A stretch of DNA of 64,000 nucleotides from Catalinimonas niigatensis (GTDB lineage: Bacteria > Bacteroidota > Bacteroidia > Cytophagales > Cyclobacteriaceae). Each line of letters starts with the position of its first letter. Within the stretch, counting starts at the first letter, position 1. The translations under genes were made by a program, and so were the position numbers. Below the pieces are notes generated by a model, which saw only the letters and a program-made list of their open reading frames with translations, ran no database searches and was not told the origin of the DNA. Positions 51,294 through 59,887 of this stretch are shown here, in pieces. The stretch is taken from contig NZ_CP119422.1 of NCBI RefSeq assembly GCF_030506285.1, positions 3,243,001 to 3,307,000 of the forward strand, given 5' to 3'.

Positions 51294-52358
51294 ATGTCAA
51301 CAAAGTTTTACGCGTTATTCATCATGGGTTGTTTTTTGCCCTTCATCCTGGTAGCGCAAAGTCATTTTGTCTTTCAGGAGCAAAATGTTGCGCCGGGTAC
51401 GCACCAACAGTTTAAGATCAAGGTATCAGATGGAGTAGACAGCACCTTCATCCCGGTGAGTGTTTTTCATGGCAGTAAACCGGGGCCGGTGCTGGGTATC
51501 ACTGCCGGGGTACATGGTTATGAATATGCGCCTATTCTGGCAGCTCAGCAAATCGCCCGACAGATTGACCCTGCCACTTTATCCGATACTGTGATTCTGG
51601 TCCATCTGGCCAATGTGCCTTCTTTTTTAGGACGCAGTCCGTATGTCAACCCTTTGGATGAGAAGAACCTAAACCGTGTATTTCCGGGTAAGGCGGATGG
51701 CAGCCTCACCGAACAAATGGCTTATCAGATCACCCAGGAGGTCATTGCCCGCTCCGACTATTTTCTGGACATGCATTCCGGCGATGCTCCCGAAGACCTG
51801 CGTCCTTATGTGGGATATTATAGTTCTGAGCGTTTTCCTAAGGCCTCCCAAAAAGGAGAAGCCATGGCTCGTGCTTTGGGATTTGACCATATTGTGGTAT
51901 TCGATGTAGCGGCTGAACGAATAGATGAACCCAGTCTGTACTGCTCTCAGGAAGCATTTCACCGACAGATACCCTCCGCCGATATTGAGTGCGGAAGCTT
52001 AGGTGCTGTGCAGACACAGGATGTTCAACCTATCGTGGATGGGGTAATCAACCTGCTTCGTCATCTGGAAATGATGGCGGGAGAAGCTGCATCGCTCAAT
52101 TCACCAATTTTCATCAGGGAACGGCCTAGTGTAATCAGTCCTCAGGATGGTATCTTTTACCCTTTGAAAACCTCCGGAGAATATGTGTCTGAAGGAATGA
52201 AGGTGGGTTATATTACTGATTTCTTCGGAGAAAATCCGGTAGATGTTTTTGCCAATGCTTCCGGAATTATCCTCTACATCATCGGTACGCCGCCTATCAA
52301 CAAAGGAGAAACCCTGTTGCGGATTGGTTTGATAGCTTCTTCAGGTACGAAAAAGTAA
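51294..52358 (+). CDS. Succinylglutamate desuccinylase/aspartoacylase-family zinc hydrolase, exported (354 aa)
   Basis: A signal peptide (residues 1-22) is followed by an AstE/AspA-fold hydrolase. Zinc positions are GVHGYEYAP (His and Glu) and the DMHSGDAPEDLRPYV (His) segment; Arg in NLNRVFPGKADG matches the family's substrate-binding loop. Such enzymes deacylate N-acylated amino acids or cleave peptides as M14-related carboxypeptidases. Exported members in Bacteroidota have no known substrate. The C-terminal 80 residues (PSVISPQDGIFYPLKTSGE, GASGIILYIIGTPP) are a beta-barrel domain. It follows the permeases by 69 nt and is on the same strand, so it could be part of the metal or peptide locus, but it may also be separate. 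Confidence 0.83.
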   Translation: MSTKFYALFIMGCFLPFILVAQSHFVFQEQNVAPGTHQQFKIKVSDGVDSTFIPVSVFHGSKPGPVLGITAGVHGYEYAPILAAQQIARQIDPATLSDTVILVHLANVPSFLGRSPYVNPLDEKNLNRVFPGKADGSLTEQMAYQITQEVIARSDYFLDMHSGDAPEDLRPYVGYYSSERFPKASQKGEAMARALGFDHIVVFDVAAERIDEPSLYCSQEAFHRQIPSADIECGSLGAVQTQDVQPIVDGVINLLRHLEMMAGEAASLNSPIFIRERPSVISPQDGIFYPLKTSGEYVSEGMKVGYITDFFGENPVDVFANASGIILYIIGTPPINKGETLLRIGLIASSGTKK

Positions 52359-52491
52359 TCTGGCCACTTCAACACTGATACGCTTGACCAGAGAAAAACT
52401 GAGAAGTACAAAGTTATACGCTAAACAGTCTTACCTACTTTAGCATTGCATCTGTTTTACAAATGATGTTTCTTTATAGAAAGCTAAGACT

Positions 52492-53637
52492 ATGAACAAC
52501 CAGCGGAGAGATTTTATCAAAAAGAGCGCTTCAGTCGCTGCGCTTTCCATGAGCGGTATACACACTACCTCAGCAGCACTATCTCATTCTCCTTCCAAAA
52601 TAGCCAAAGAAAATGCAGCCCTGGTGCAGGATGCTGGTATGCAGATGTGCCTGGCCTACTTTTGGGGCATAGAACCTTATAAAGTTGAACTCGCCAAGCA
52701 AATGAGGGTTTTGGGCGCGGTAGGCGGCATCAGTCCCCACATGGTTGGCATGAAGGATCAACCTAATTGGGAGTACAGCGTCATCAAAGCAGTAAAAAAG
52801 GCCTGGGAAAAAGAAGGCCTGCAACTGAGGGTGATAGAGGGACCTCCTTCTCTATACGAAAAAACCAAACTGGGCCTGGAAGGAAGAGATGAGGAAATAG
52901 ACAACTTCATCACCTTTATGAAAAACATTTCTCAACTGGGCATAGACACGGTCTGCTACAACTGGATGCCGGTGGTCAGTTGGGCACGCACTACAATGGA
53001 TCGCCCCAGCCGGGGAGGTGCTTTGGTCAGCGCTTTTGACATAGAAGACATCAAGGAAGAGCCGCTGACAGAATATGGTGCGTTTACCCACGAAACTATG
53101 TGGGAGAATATGGAATATTTTCTTAAAGCAGTAGTGCCTGAAGCAGAAAAGCATGGCATCAAACTCGCACTGCACCCCGACGATCCTCCCATTGATATGA
53201 TCAGAGGTATTCCCCGCATCATGACTTCGGTAGAGGCTTTCAAAAGACTGATAGAGATTGTACCCAGCGACAGCAATGGTTTGACCTTCTGCCAGGGAAG
53301 CTTTGCCTCTATGGGCGGAGAAGGAGAAGGGGTAGACATTCCCGCTGCCATAGAATACTTTGGCAAAAGAGGAAAGATTCACTTTGTGCACTTTAGGGAT
53401 GTGAGGGGTAATAAGAGTAATTTTGAAGAAACCTTCCACGATGATGGCAAGACGGATATGTACCGGGCTATGCAGGCGTATTATGATGTAGGCTTTAAAG
53501 GGCCCATACGCCCGGATCATGTACCTACCATGGCCAGAGACAGCAATGAACATCCCGGCTACAGCACCATCGGCACTTTATTCGCCATTGGCTACATCAG
53601 GGGGTTGATGGAAGGGGTAAGCCACAGAAGCAGCTAA
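52492..53637 (+). CDS. Tat-exported mannonate dehydratase (UxuA)-like protein (381 aa)
   Basis: The N-terminus MNNQRRDFIKKSASVAALSMSG is a Tat signal (RRDFIK, then a hydrophobic stretch). The rest is a TIM barrel with the UxuA-like pattern: CYNWMPVVSWARTTMDRPSRGG (cut at 160), HGIKLALHPDDPPIDMIRG, LTFCQGSFASMGG, KIHFVHFRDVRG and IRPDHVP with the catalytic His. Mannonate dehydratase converts D-mannonate to 2-keto-3-deoxygluconate; the cytoplasmic enzyme lacks a Tat signal, so this periplasmic relative may use another sugar acid. UxuA has more than one insertion missing here, and sugar-phosphate isomerase/epimerase is an alternative family. A GC-rich hairpin follows 20 nt after the stop. Confidence 0.82.
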   Translation: MNNQRRDFIKKSASVAALSMSGIHTTSAALSHSPSKIAKENAALVQDAGMQMCLAYFWGIEPYKVELAKQMRVLGAVGGISPHMVGMKDQPNWEYSVIKAVKKAWEKEGLQLRVIEGPPSLYEKTKLGLEGRDEEIDNFITFMKNISQLGIDTVCYNWMPVVSWARTTMDRPSRGGALVSAFDIEDIKEEPLTEYGAFTHETMWENMEYFLKAVVPEAEKHGIKLALHPDDPPIDMIRGIPRIMTSVEAFKRLIEIVPSDSNGLTFCQGSFASMGGEGEGVDIPAAIEYFGKRGKIHFVHFRDVRGNKSNFEETFHDDGKTDMYRAMQAYYDVGFKGPIRPDHVPTMARDSNEHPGYSTIGTLFAIGYIRGLMEGVSHRSS

Positions 53638-53657
53638 GATTTTCATTAAAGTATTCA

Positions 53658-53697
53658 CTCACTCGGCTCCGGCAGGCCGGGCTGCCGGAGTAGTGAG
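53658..53697. repeat. GC-rich hairpin between convergent genes
   Basis: CTCCGGCAG (53667-53675) and CTGCCGGAG (53682-53690) form a perfect 9-bp stem; the outer CTCACT/AGTGAG (53658-53663 with 53692-53697) extends it. No T-run follows, so it is not a typical terminator. It is more GC-rich than its surroundings, as in REP-type elements. Confidence 0.55.
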
Positions 53698-53771
53698 CAC
53701 TATCCCAAAGTCCTCTGGCATGCAAAGAGTAACTGATAACTTGACCCTAAGCTGCAAGCCTATTCCCAACT

Positions 53772-56060
53772 TTACTCAATCTTCTTTATTCTAATCACCA
53801 CCGACTTGGAAATTGGCTGATTGCTTTTGCGCGCCATACGGTTATGAGGAACTAAGGTATTGGCTTCAGGAAAGTAGGTGGCTACACATTGTTTGGGAAT
53901 GCTGTAAGGCACTACCAGAAAACGCTCAGCTATTCTTTCCACACCATCATAATAACTAAAAAGGTTAACCTTATCTTCTTTTTTCAACCCCTGCAGTAGC
54001 ATATCTTCCTCATTCATCAATACTACCCTGCGATCGTAGGCTATACCCCGGTAACGGTCGTGCAAACCGTAAATGGTGGTGTTGTACTGGTCATGGCTGC
54101 GGATGGTCATCATCAGAAACTCATCTGCTGCCAGTTGGTGATCAGGATTCTCATTGATGGTAAATTTAGCCTTGCCGATATCCGTATTGAACTTACCTAC
54201 TCTGGCTCCATTAGGCAGATAAAAGCCTCCGGAATTACGCACCCTGATATTATAAGCATCAAATCCATCTACGGTTTTTTCTATGGCATCACGGATATGA
54301 TCATAATTGGAGACCATTTCATCCCAATCCACAGTAGTATCCTTTCCTAAAGTGGCCTTAGCCAACTCTGCTACGATCTTGGGTTCGCTGAGCAAATGCG
54401 GAGACGCCGGATCTTTGCCCCCTCGGGTCTGATGTACTACTCCGGTGGAATTTTCAACCGACAAAAACTGAGGACCGCTGACCTGTTCATCCAGTTCGGT
54501 ACGTCCCAGGCAGGGCAGGATGAATGCAGTTTTGCCATGTACCAGATGGCTTCGGTTGAGCTTGGTAGACACCTGTACGGTCATTTCACATTGACGTAGT
54601 CCTTTGGCAGTATATTCTGTATCTGGTGTCGCGGAAAGGAAATTACCTCCCATTCCCATGAAAAATTTGGCCTTACCCTCAGCCATGGCTTCAATGGAGT
54701 GCATCACATCATAGCCATCTTTGGCAGGAGGATCAAAATTAAAAGTTTCCTTCAGCTTCCGGCCAAACTCCGGCTTCAGCTTTTCCCAGATACCCATGGT
54801 GCGATCTCCCTGCACATTACTATGTCCTCTTACCGGACAGGTGCCTGCTCCCGCTTTACCGATGCTTCCTTTGAGCAGCAACAGGTTAACAATCTCCCTT
54901 ACATTGTCCACACCATTTTTGTGCTGGGTCAGGCCCATCGCCCAACAGACAATGATTTTTTGTCTGGAAGCTAGTAATTCAGCTGCCTCTTCAATACGTT
55001 TCCTGGAAAGAGCAGTCTGACTGATCAGTTCATCAGTGTCATAGTTTTGCAAATCAGTCAGTAGCGCTTCGTATCCGCTGGTATGGTTCTGGATAAAATC
55101 CTTGTCCAGCACTGTTCCGGGATACTGATTTTCTTTTTCCAGCAGGAGTTTCATAAGGGCTTTGAGCAAAGGCACATCCGCATTGAGTCTTATCTGCAAA
55201 AAAATATCAGTAAGCGCAGTACCATTACCTGCCATTTCCCAGGGATGCTGAGGATTTTTAAAGCTCATCAATCCGGTTTCCGGCAGTGGATTAACAGAGA
55301 TGATTTTTGCTCCATTATGCTTAGCCTTCTGCAGGGCAGTGAGCATACGTGGATGATTGGTACCGGGGTTTTGCCCCATGATCATGATTACTTCTGCTTC
55401 ATAAAAATCTTCTAAAGTCACTGAGCCTTTCCCGATACCTACTGTTTCTGATAAACCCGTTCCACTGGACTCATGACACATGTTGGAGCAGTCGGGCAGG
55501 TTATTAGTACCATACTGTCGTACAAAAAGCTGATACAAAAAAGCGGCTTCATTGCTGGTACGGCCGGAGGTATAAAAGATGGCTTCATCAGGAGAAGCAA
55601 ACTGCTGTAGTTGCTTTCCTATCATTTGAAAAGCTTCCTGCCAGGAGATAGCTTCGTAGTGGGTACCTCCTGCTCTGAGCATCATAGGCTCAGTCAGCCT
55701 GCCACTTTTTCCCAGCTCATAATCTGTCCAGCCGGACAGTTCGGCTACGGAATGGGCTTTAAAAAAAGCAGGGTCACATTGATCAGTAGTAGCTTCTTCG
55801 GCTACTGCTTTGGCACCATTTTCACAAAACTCTACTGGCGAACGTTTATCATCGGGATCGGGCCAGGCACAACCTGGGCAGTCAAAACCATGAAATTGAT
55901 TGATCCGGCTCATCAACTTTGTTCCTTCCACTACTCCTACTTCACCGTATACATGTCTGGCCGAACTCAAAATAGAGGGTAGACCGGCGGCCACTTTCTT
56001 GGGATGTGTTAATTTAATTTTATGCTCTTCTTCAGTGGTTATTTTAGATGATTTTGCCAT
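53772..56060 (-). CDS. FdhF/YdeP-family molybdopterin oxidoreductase (762 aa)
   Basis: The open frame extends to 56150, but the ATG ending at 56060 (MAKSSKITTEEEHK) fits the family. The FdhF/YdeP signature is present: FDCPGCAWPDPDDKRSPVEFCENGAKAVAEE in two parts, then RAGGTHYEAISWQEAF, SNEAAFLYQLFVRQYGTNNLPDCSNMCHESSG, and a molybdopterin-guanine-dinucleotide domain with GQNPGTNHPRML. The C-terminal part (about 640-762, ADEFLMMTIRSHDQYNTTIYGLHDRYRGIAYDR) is the dinucleotide-binding fold. YdeP-type proteins resemble formate dehydrogenase but are thought to lack classic activity, so the substrate is open. FdhD follows 10 nt upstream on the same strand, supporting an active molybdenum site. Confidence 0.88.
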   Translation of the reverse strand: MAKSSKITTEEEHKIKLTHPKKVAAGLPSILSSARHVYGEVGVVEGTKLMSRINQFHGFDCPGCAWPDPDDKRSPVEFCENGAKAVAEEATTDQCDPAFFKAHSVAELSGWTDYELGKSGRLTEPMMLRAGGTHYEAISWQEAFQMIGKQLQQFASPDEAIFYTSGRTSNEAAFLYQLFVRQYGTNNLPDCSNMCHESSGTGLSETVGIGKGSVTLEDFYEAEVIMIMGQNPGTNHPRMLTALQKAKHNGAKIISVNPLPETGLMSFKNPQHPWEMAGNGTALTDIFLQIRLNADVPLLKALMKLLLEKENQYPGTVLDKDFIQNHTSGYEALLTDLQNYDTDELISQTALSRKRIEEAAELLASRQKIIVCWAMGLTQHKNGVDNVREIVNLLLLKGSIGKAGAGTCPVRGHSNVQGDRTMGIWEKLKPEFGRKLKETFNFDPPAKDGYDVMHSIEAMAEGKAKFFMGMGGNFLSATPDTEYTAKGLRQCEMTVQVSTKLNRSHLVHGKTAFILPCLGRTELDEQVSGPQFLSVENSTGVVHQTRGGKDPASPHLLSEPKIVAELAKATLGKDTTVDWDEMVSNYDHIRDAIEKTVDGFDAYNIRVRNSGGFYLPNGARVGKFNTDIGKAKFTINENPDHQLAADEFLMMTIRSHDQYNTTIYGLHDRYRGIAYDRRVVLMNEEDMLLQGLKKEDKVNLFSYYDGVERIAERFLVVPYSIPKQCVATYFPEANTLVPHNRMARKSNQPISKSVVIRIKKIE

Positions 56061-56070
56061 GATCAAAAGG

Positions 56071-56934
56071 TTAAAAAGGTGCTTGCATTTTTTCTTTGAT
56101 ACTAACTCTGTGGCTACCGCTGTAGATGTTAAACTGCTGGTTACGAACAAAACCCATTAAGGTAATACCATACTGTTGGGCAAGTTGCACCGCCAGGCTG
56201 GAAGGCGCTCCTACCGCAGCCATCATAGAAATACCACCCATCAATGCTTTCTGTACCAGCTCAAAACTTACCCTTCCACTCAGCAGTAAAAAAGAACCCT
56301 TCAAAGGGATTTTGTTAGCCGACAGAGAGGCGCCCAGCAGTTTATCCAGCGCATTATGTCTCCCTACATCTTCCCGCCACAACAGCAGTTCTCCATCCTT
56401 ATCAAATAAACCAGCGGCATGCAAACCTCCTGTATAGTGAAATACCAGTTGCGCTTTACGAAGCTTTGCCGGAGCCTGATGAATTACTTTTTCTTCTATA
56501 CTAAAATCATCATTTGTAAGAGGTGTACAAAGTGTATCCAGTGCTTCTATGGAAGCTTTGCCACAAACCCCGCAACTTGAAGTCGTATAAAAGTTTCTTT
56601 GCAACTTCTGCAAATCCACCTGGGTATCGGGTGAGAGCTCTACTCTAACGATATTCTCTTCTGCTTCCTGCTGGTTTTCGCCCCGGCAGTATCTGATGCT
56701 TATTACTTCCTCATAATTTCGGATAATTCCTTCGGAAAACAAGAAACCCAGTGCCAGCTCAAAATCATGACCGGGAGTACGCATGGTTACAGAGATACTG
56801 CTTTGCTGTCTTTCCCTGAGAGGACCATAGCTCAGGCGTATTTCCAGAGGCTCTTCCACCGCCAGCAGGTCGTCCTGTTGATTCGCCGCTTCACCTATTT
56901 TTAAAATCCTGGTATGTTGTACACTGCTGTTCAT
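56071..56934 (-). CDS. fdhD: FdhD sulfurtransferase for molybdenum enzymes
   Basis: FdhD passes sulfur from IscS to the molybdenum site of formate dehydrogenase-like enzymes. The catalytic Cys pair lies in TTSSCGVCGKAS (residue about 120), and GREDVGRHNALDKLLG reads WREDVGRHNALDKLLGA near residue 185. The remaining family segments are LALGFLFSEGII and LLSGRVSFELVQKALMGG. At 287 aa the size is normal. The gene is upstream of the YdeP-like oxidoreductase with a 10-nt gap, and its promoter TTG-N21-TAAGTTTG lies 30-61 nt before the start. Identification is firm and, together with the FDH-like enzyme, indicates a functional molybdenum cofactor pathway elsewhere. Confidence 0.94.
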   Translation of the reverse strand: MNSSVQHTRILKIGEAANQQDDLLAVEEPLEIRLSYGPLRERQQSSISVTMRTPGHDFELALGFLFSEGIIRNYEEVISIRYCRGENQQEAEENIVRVELSPDTQVDLQKLQRNFYTTSSCGVCGKASIEALDTLCTPLTNDDFSIEEKVIHQAPAKLRKAQLVFHYTGGLHAAGLFDKDGELLLWREDVGRHNALDKLLGASLSANKIPLKGSFLLLSGRVSFELVQKALMGGISMMAAVGAPSSLAVQLAQQYGITLMGFVRNQQFNIYSGSHRVSIKEKMQAPF

Positions 56935-56963
56935 TTCTGTCTACCTCATTGATTTGTTATACA

Positions 56964-56995
56964 CAAACTTAGCATAAATACATCCTCTTTCTCAA
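56964..56995 (-). promoter_or_regulatory. Promoter of the fdhD-YdeP-like operon
   Basis: On the minus strand TTG (56995-56993), a 21-nt spacer and TAAGTTTG (56971-56964) match the Bacteroidota consensus. It lies 30 nt before the fdhD ATG. Confidence 0.6.
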
Positions 56996-57072
56996 AATTG
57001 GTAATTCCATAAAAACACTCTTTTTATACCATTCATTTTACTAAATTGTTAAACAACCTAAACAAAAAACTT

Positions 57073-58260
57073 ATGGCAGACAACAGAGGAGTAGCTTACA
57101 TTAAGCCCGGCAAGGTAGAAATCCAGAATATTGACTTTCCTAAACTAGCCCTGGGCAAACGAAAATGTGATCACGGAGTCATTCTAAAAATTGTTTCTAC
57201 CAATATTTGCGGCAGCGACCAGCACATGGTAAGAGGGCGTACTACGGCCCCGGCAGGTTTGGTACTTGGACACGAGATCACCGGGGAAGTCATTGAAGCA
57301 GGAAGGGATGTGGAGTTTATTAAGAAAGGAGATATTGTTTCTGTTCCCTTTAACATTGCCTGTGGCCGATGCAGAAATTGTAAGGAAGGAAAAACAGGCA
57401 TTTGCCTCAATGTCAATCCCGCAAGACCAGGAGCAGCCTACGGCTATGTAGACATGGGAGGCTGGGTAGGCGGACAGGCAGAATATGTGATGGTGCCTTA
57501 TGCAGACTTTAACCTCCTCAAATTTCCTGACAAAGATCAGGCGATGGAGAAAATTCGCGATCTCACGCTGCTCTCAGACATATTTCCTACGGGTTATCAT
57601 GGAGCGGTCACCGCCGGGGTAGGACCTGGCTCTACCGTCTATGTAGCCGGAGCAGGACCGGTAGGGCTGGCCTGCGCTGCTTCATGCCACCTTCTGGGTG
57701 CCGCGGTAGTGATTGTAGGAGATATGATTCCCGAACGATTGGCTCAGGCCAGAAGCTTCGGCTGTGAGACTATAGACCTGAGAAAAGAAGCTACGCTGGA
57801 AGATCAGATTGCTCAAATCCTAGGGGTCAACGAAGTAGATTCGGCGGTAGATTGCGTGGGCTTTGAGGCCAAAGGGCATGGACATCATGCCCATGAGGAG
57901 CAGCCGGCTACTGTACTCAATGCTGCCATGCAGGTAACACGCGCAGGAGGGGGCATAGGCATCCCCGGCTTATATGTTACCGGTGACCCTGGTGCTGCGA
58001 CAGAAGCGGCCAAAGAAGGTAACCTGAACATCAGGATTGGCTTAGGCTGGGCCAAATCTCACTCTTTCCATACCGGTCAGTGCCCGGTGATGCGCTACCA
58101 CCGACAGTTGATGCAGGCAATTCTTTATGATAAGGTACAGATCGCGAAAGCAGTGAATGTACAAACCATCACCTTGGATGAAGCTCCCAAAGGATACCAG
58201 GATTTTGACAAGGGCGCGGCGACCAAATTTGTCATAGATCCGCATGGTATGTTGGTATAA
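57073..58260 (+). CDS. fdhA: Glutathione-independent formaldehyde dehydrogenase (395 aa)
   Basis: The ATG at 57073 (MADNRGVAYIKPGKVEIQNI) is chosen over the TTG at 57046, matching the usual start. The zinc-binding medium-chain dehydrogenase fold is clear: STNICGSDQHMVRGRTT (catalytic Cys), GHEITGEV, the structural zinc block CGRCRNCKEGKTGICLN, and the Rossmann loop VAGAGPVGLACAA. PARPGAAYGYVDMGGWVGGQAEYVMVPYAD (as NPARPGAAYG then MGGWVGGQAEY) is the hallmark of the Pseudomonas-type NAD-dependent enzyme that oxidises formaldehyde to formate without glutathione. It is divergent from fdhD and the FDH-like gene, so the pair could form a formaldehyde-to-formate-to-CO2 chain. A terminator follows 27 nt after the stop. 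Confidence 0.93.
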   Translation: MADNRGVAYIKPGKVEIQNIDFPKLALGKRKCDHGVILKIVSTNICGSDQHMVRGRTTAPAGLVLGHEITGEVIEAGRDVEFIKKGDIVSVPFNIACGRCRNCKEGKTGICLNVNPARPGAAYGYVDMGGWVGGQAEYVMVPYADFNLLKFPDKDQAMEKIRDLTLLSDIFPTGYHGAVTAGVGPGSTVYVAGAGPVGLACAASCHLLGAAVVIVGDMIPERLAQARSFGCETIDLRKEATLEDQIAQILGVNEVDSAVDCVGFEAKGHGHHAHEEQPATVLNAAMQVTRAGGGIGIPGLYVTGDPGAATEAAKEGNLNIRIGLGWAKSHSFHTGQCPVMRYHRQLMQAILYDKVQIAKAVNVQTITLDEAPKGYQDFDKGAATKFVIDPHGMLV

Positions 58261-58286
58261 TCTTTTGTTACTGATAAAAATCGTTG

Positions 58287-58319
58287 GGGTATGATAAATG
58301 GTCATACCCTATTTTTTTT
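58287..58319 (+). terminator. Terminator of fdhA
   Basis: GGGTATGA (58287-58294) pairs with TCATACCC (58302-58309) around a 7-nt loop, followed by TATTTTTTTT. Confidence 0.85.
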
Positions 58320-58399
58320 GATATTTTACAAAATGTAAACTTGAACTGTCTGTTGTTGGGCAGCGCTCAAATTACCAACTTTTAATTAGACTGAAACCT

Positions 58400-59773
58400 A
58401 TGCCTGCTTATCAAAAACGCATTACTTTTTTCTTATGCTCTCTTATCTCTACACTTCTGCTGTTATCCTGCAATACACCTGCTACTATCTCTGAAACAGT
58501 TCCAGCAACTAGGCAGATTGATTCACTATACATTGATGATGTATGGTCAGGACATCCTGTGGGTTTTGCTTTGCTCACTAAGCCTCCACATCAGTTTGTA
58601 GCCTATTATGATAGCAATCGGGTGATGACGGTAGCACAACGTAAGCTGGGAGAAAAGAGCTGGAAGAAGAAAAAGCTACCCGAAACCATTGGCTGGGATT
58701 CGCACAATTACATTGAAATGGCTTTGGATGGTAAAGGGCATTTGCATGTATCCGGTAATATGCACGTAGATAGTCTGGTGTATTTTCAGGCCAGCGAACC
58801 CTATGATGCAGCCAGCCTTGAACGTAAAGAGCAACTCATTGGAAACCTGGAAAGCCGGGCTACTTATCCTAAGTTCTTTTCTTCAGCGGAAGGTGACCTT
58901 ATCTTTACTTATCGGGATGGAGGGAGCGGCAATGGGAACCAAATTTACAATCGCTACAATCCGGAAACACAGGCATGGAGTCGCTTGCTGGATAAGCCGC
59001 TGGTAGATGGAAAAGGAGAAAGAAATGCTTACCTGCATGGCCCTGTACCTGGTCCGGATGGTTATTATCACCTCATCTGGGTTTGGCGTGAAACGCCCGA
59101 TGCAGAAACCAATCATGATATTTCTTATGCCAGAAGCAAAGATCTGGTCCATTGGGAGCAAAGCGATGGTTCCCCTCAGCCTCTACCCATTACGCTGGAA
59201 AATTGCGAAATCATAGACCCAGTTCCTGTTGAACAGGGCATGATCAATGGCAATACCAAGATTGGTTTTGACCAGAACGATCAATTGGTAGTCACCTATC
59301 ACAAATTTGGCCCTGAGGGCAACACTCAGGTTTTTAATGCCAGAAAAGAAGAAGAAGGCTGGAAAATCTATCAGGCTACAGACTGGGACTTTCGCTGGGA
59401 TTTTGGCGGCAGAGGCTCGCTCAACAGCCGCATAAGCGTTTTTCCTGTGGTTGCAGAACAGGGACAGCTTACCCAACAGTATTGGATAGACACATTAGGG
59501 CTACAGAAATTCCTGTTGGATGAAGAAACCCTCTCCACAGTAAAAGCTCTACCCTTAGACAAAGGCTATCCTGAAGATTTGGAAGAGGTTCGTTCTAATT
59601 TTCCGGGGATGAGAGTTAATCTACATACAGACAAAACCGATGAAGGAGATATCTACACCCTGCGCTGGGAAACGCTAACCCGTAACCGCGATCTCCCTCG
59701 TGAAGGAGCATTGCCACCTCCCAGCCCGCTGATGCTGTATCATGTTTCCAGGGACGAAAATCAAACCTTTTAA
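58400..59773 (+). CDS. BNR_4-repeat lipoprotein (457 aa)
   Basis: A type II signal peptide ends LLLSC (Cys about 24). The body is a beta-propeller of the BNR_4 group: VWSGHPVGFALLTKPPHQFVAYYDSNRVMTVAQRKLG (cut at 60) is typical, then WDSHNYIEMALDGKGHLHVSGNMH, FFSSAEGDLIFTYRDGGSGNG, GPVPGPDGYYHLIWVWRETPD and FDWRWDFGGRGS-like TDWDFRWDFGGRGS near residue 330. Proteins of this group are found with polysaccharide-degrading genes, and some act as lyases on ulvan- or rhamnogalacturonan-like chains; without a co-located sugar-degradation cluster the activity is uncertain. It is alone, 139 nt after fdhA and 114 nt before the M42 gene. Confidence 0.78.
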   Translation: MPAYQKRITFFLCSLISTLLLLSCNTPATISETVPATRQIDSLYIDDVWSGHPVGFALLTKPPHQFVAYYDSNRVMTVAQRKLGEKSWKKKKLPETIGWDSHNYIEMALDGKGHLHVSGNMHVDSLVYFQASEPYDAASLERKEQLIGNLESRATYPKFFSSAEGDLIFTYRDGGSGNGNQIYNRYNPETQAWSRLLDKPLVDGKGERNAYLHGPVPGPDGYYHLIWVWRETPDAETNHDISYARSKDLVHWEQSDGSPQPLPITLENCEIIDPVPVEQGMINGNTKIGFDQNDQLVVTYHKFGPEGNTQVFNARKEEEGWKIYQATDWDFRWDFGGRGSLNSRISVFPVVAEQGQLTQQYWIDTLGLQKFLLDEETLSTVKALPLDKGYPEDLEEVRSNFPGMRVNLHTDKTDEGDIYTLRWETLTRNRDLPREGALPPPSPLMLYHVSRDENQTF

Positions 59774-59887
59774 GACATGCATTGAATTCAGTGACTCTTA
59801 ATCTCTTCTGCCCATTATTCTTTTCCTTCTGTGTTTTGTAGCTTTGTCCGGCTAAACAGGCGATTATTTTCAAAACAAACCCATATT

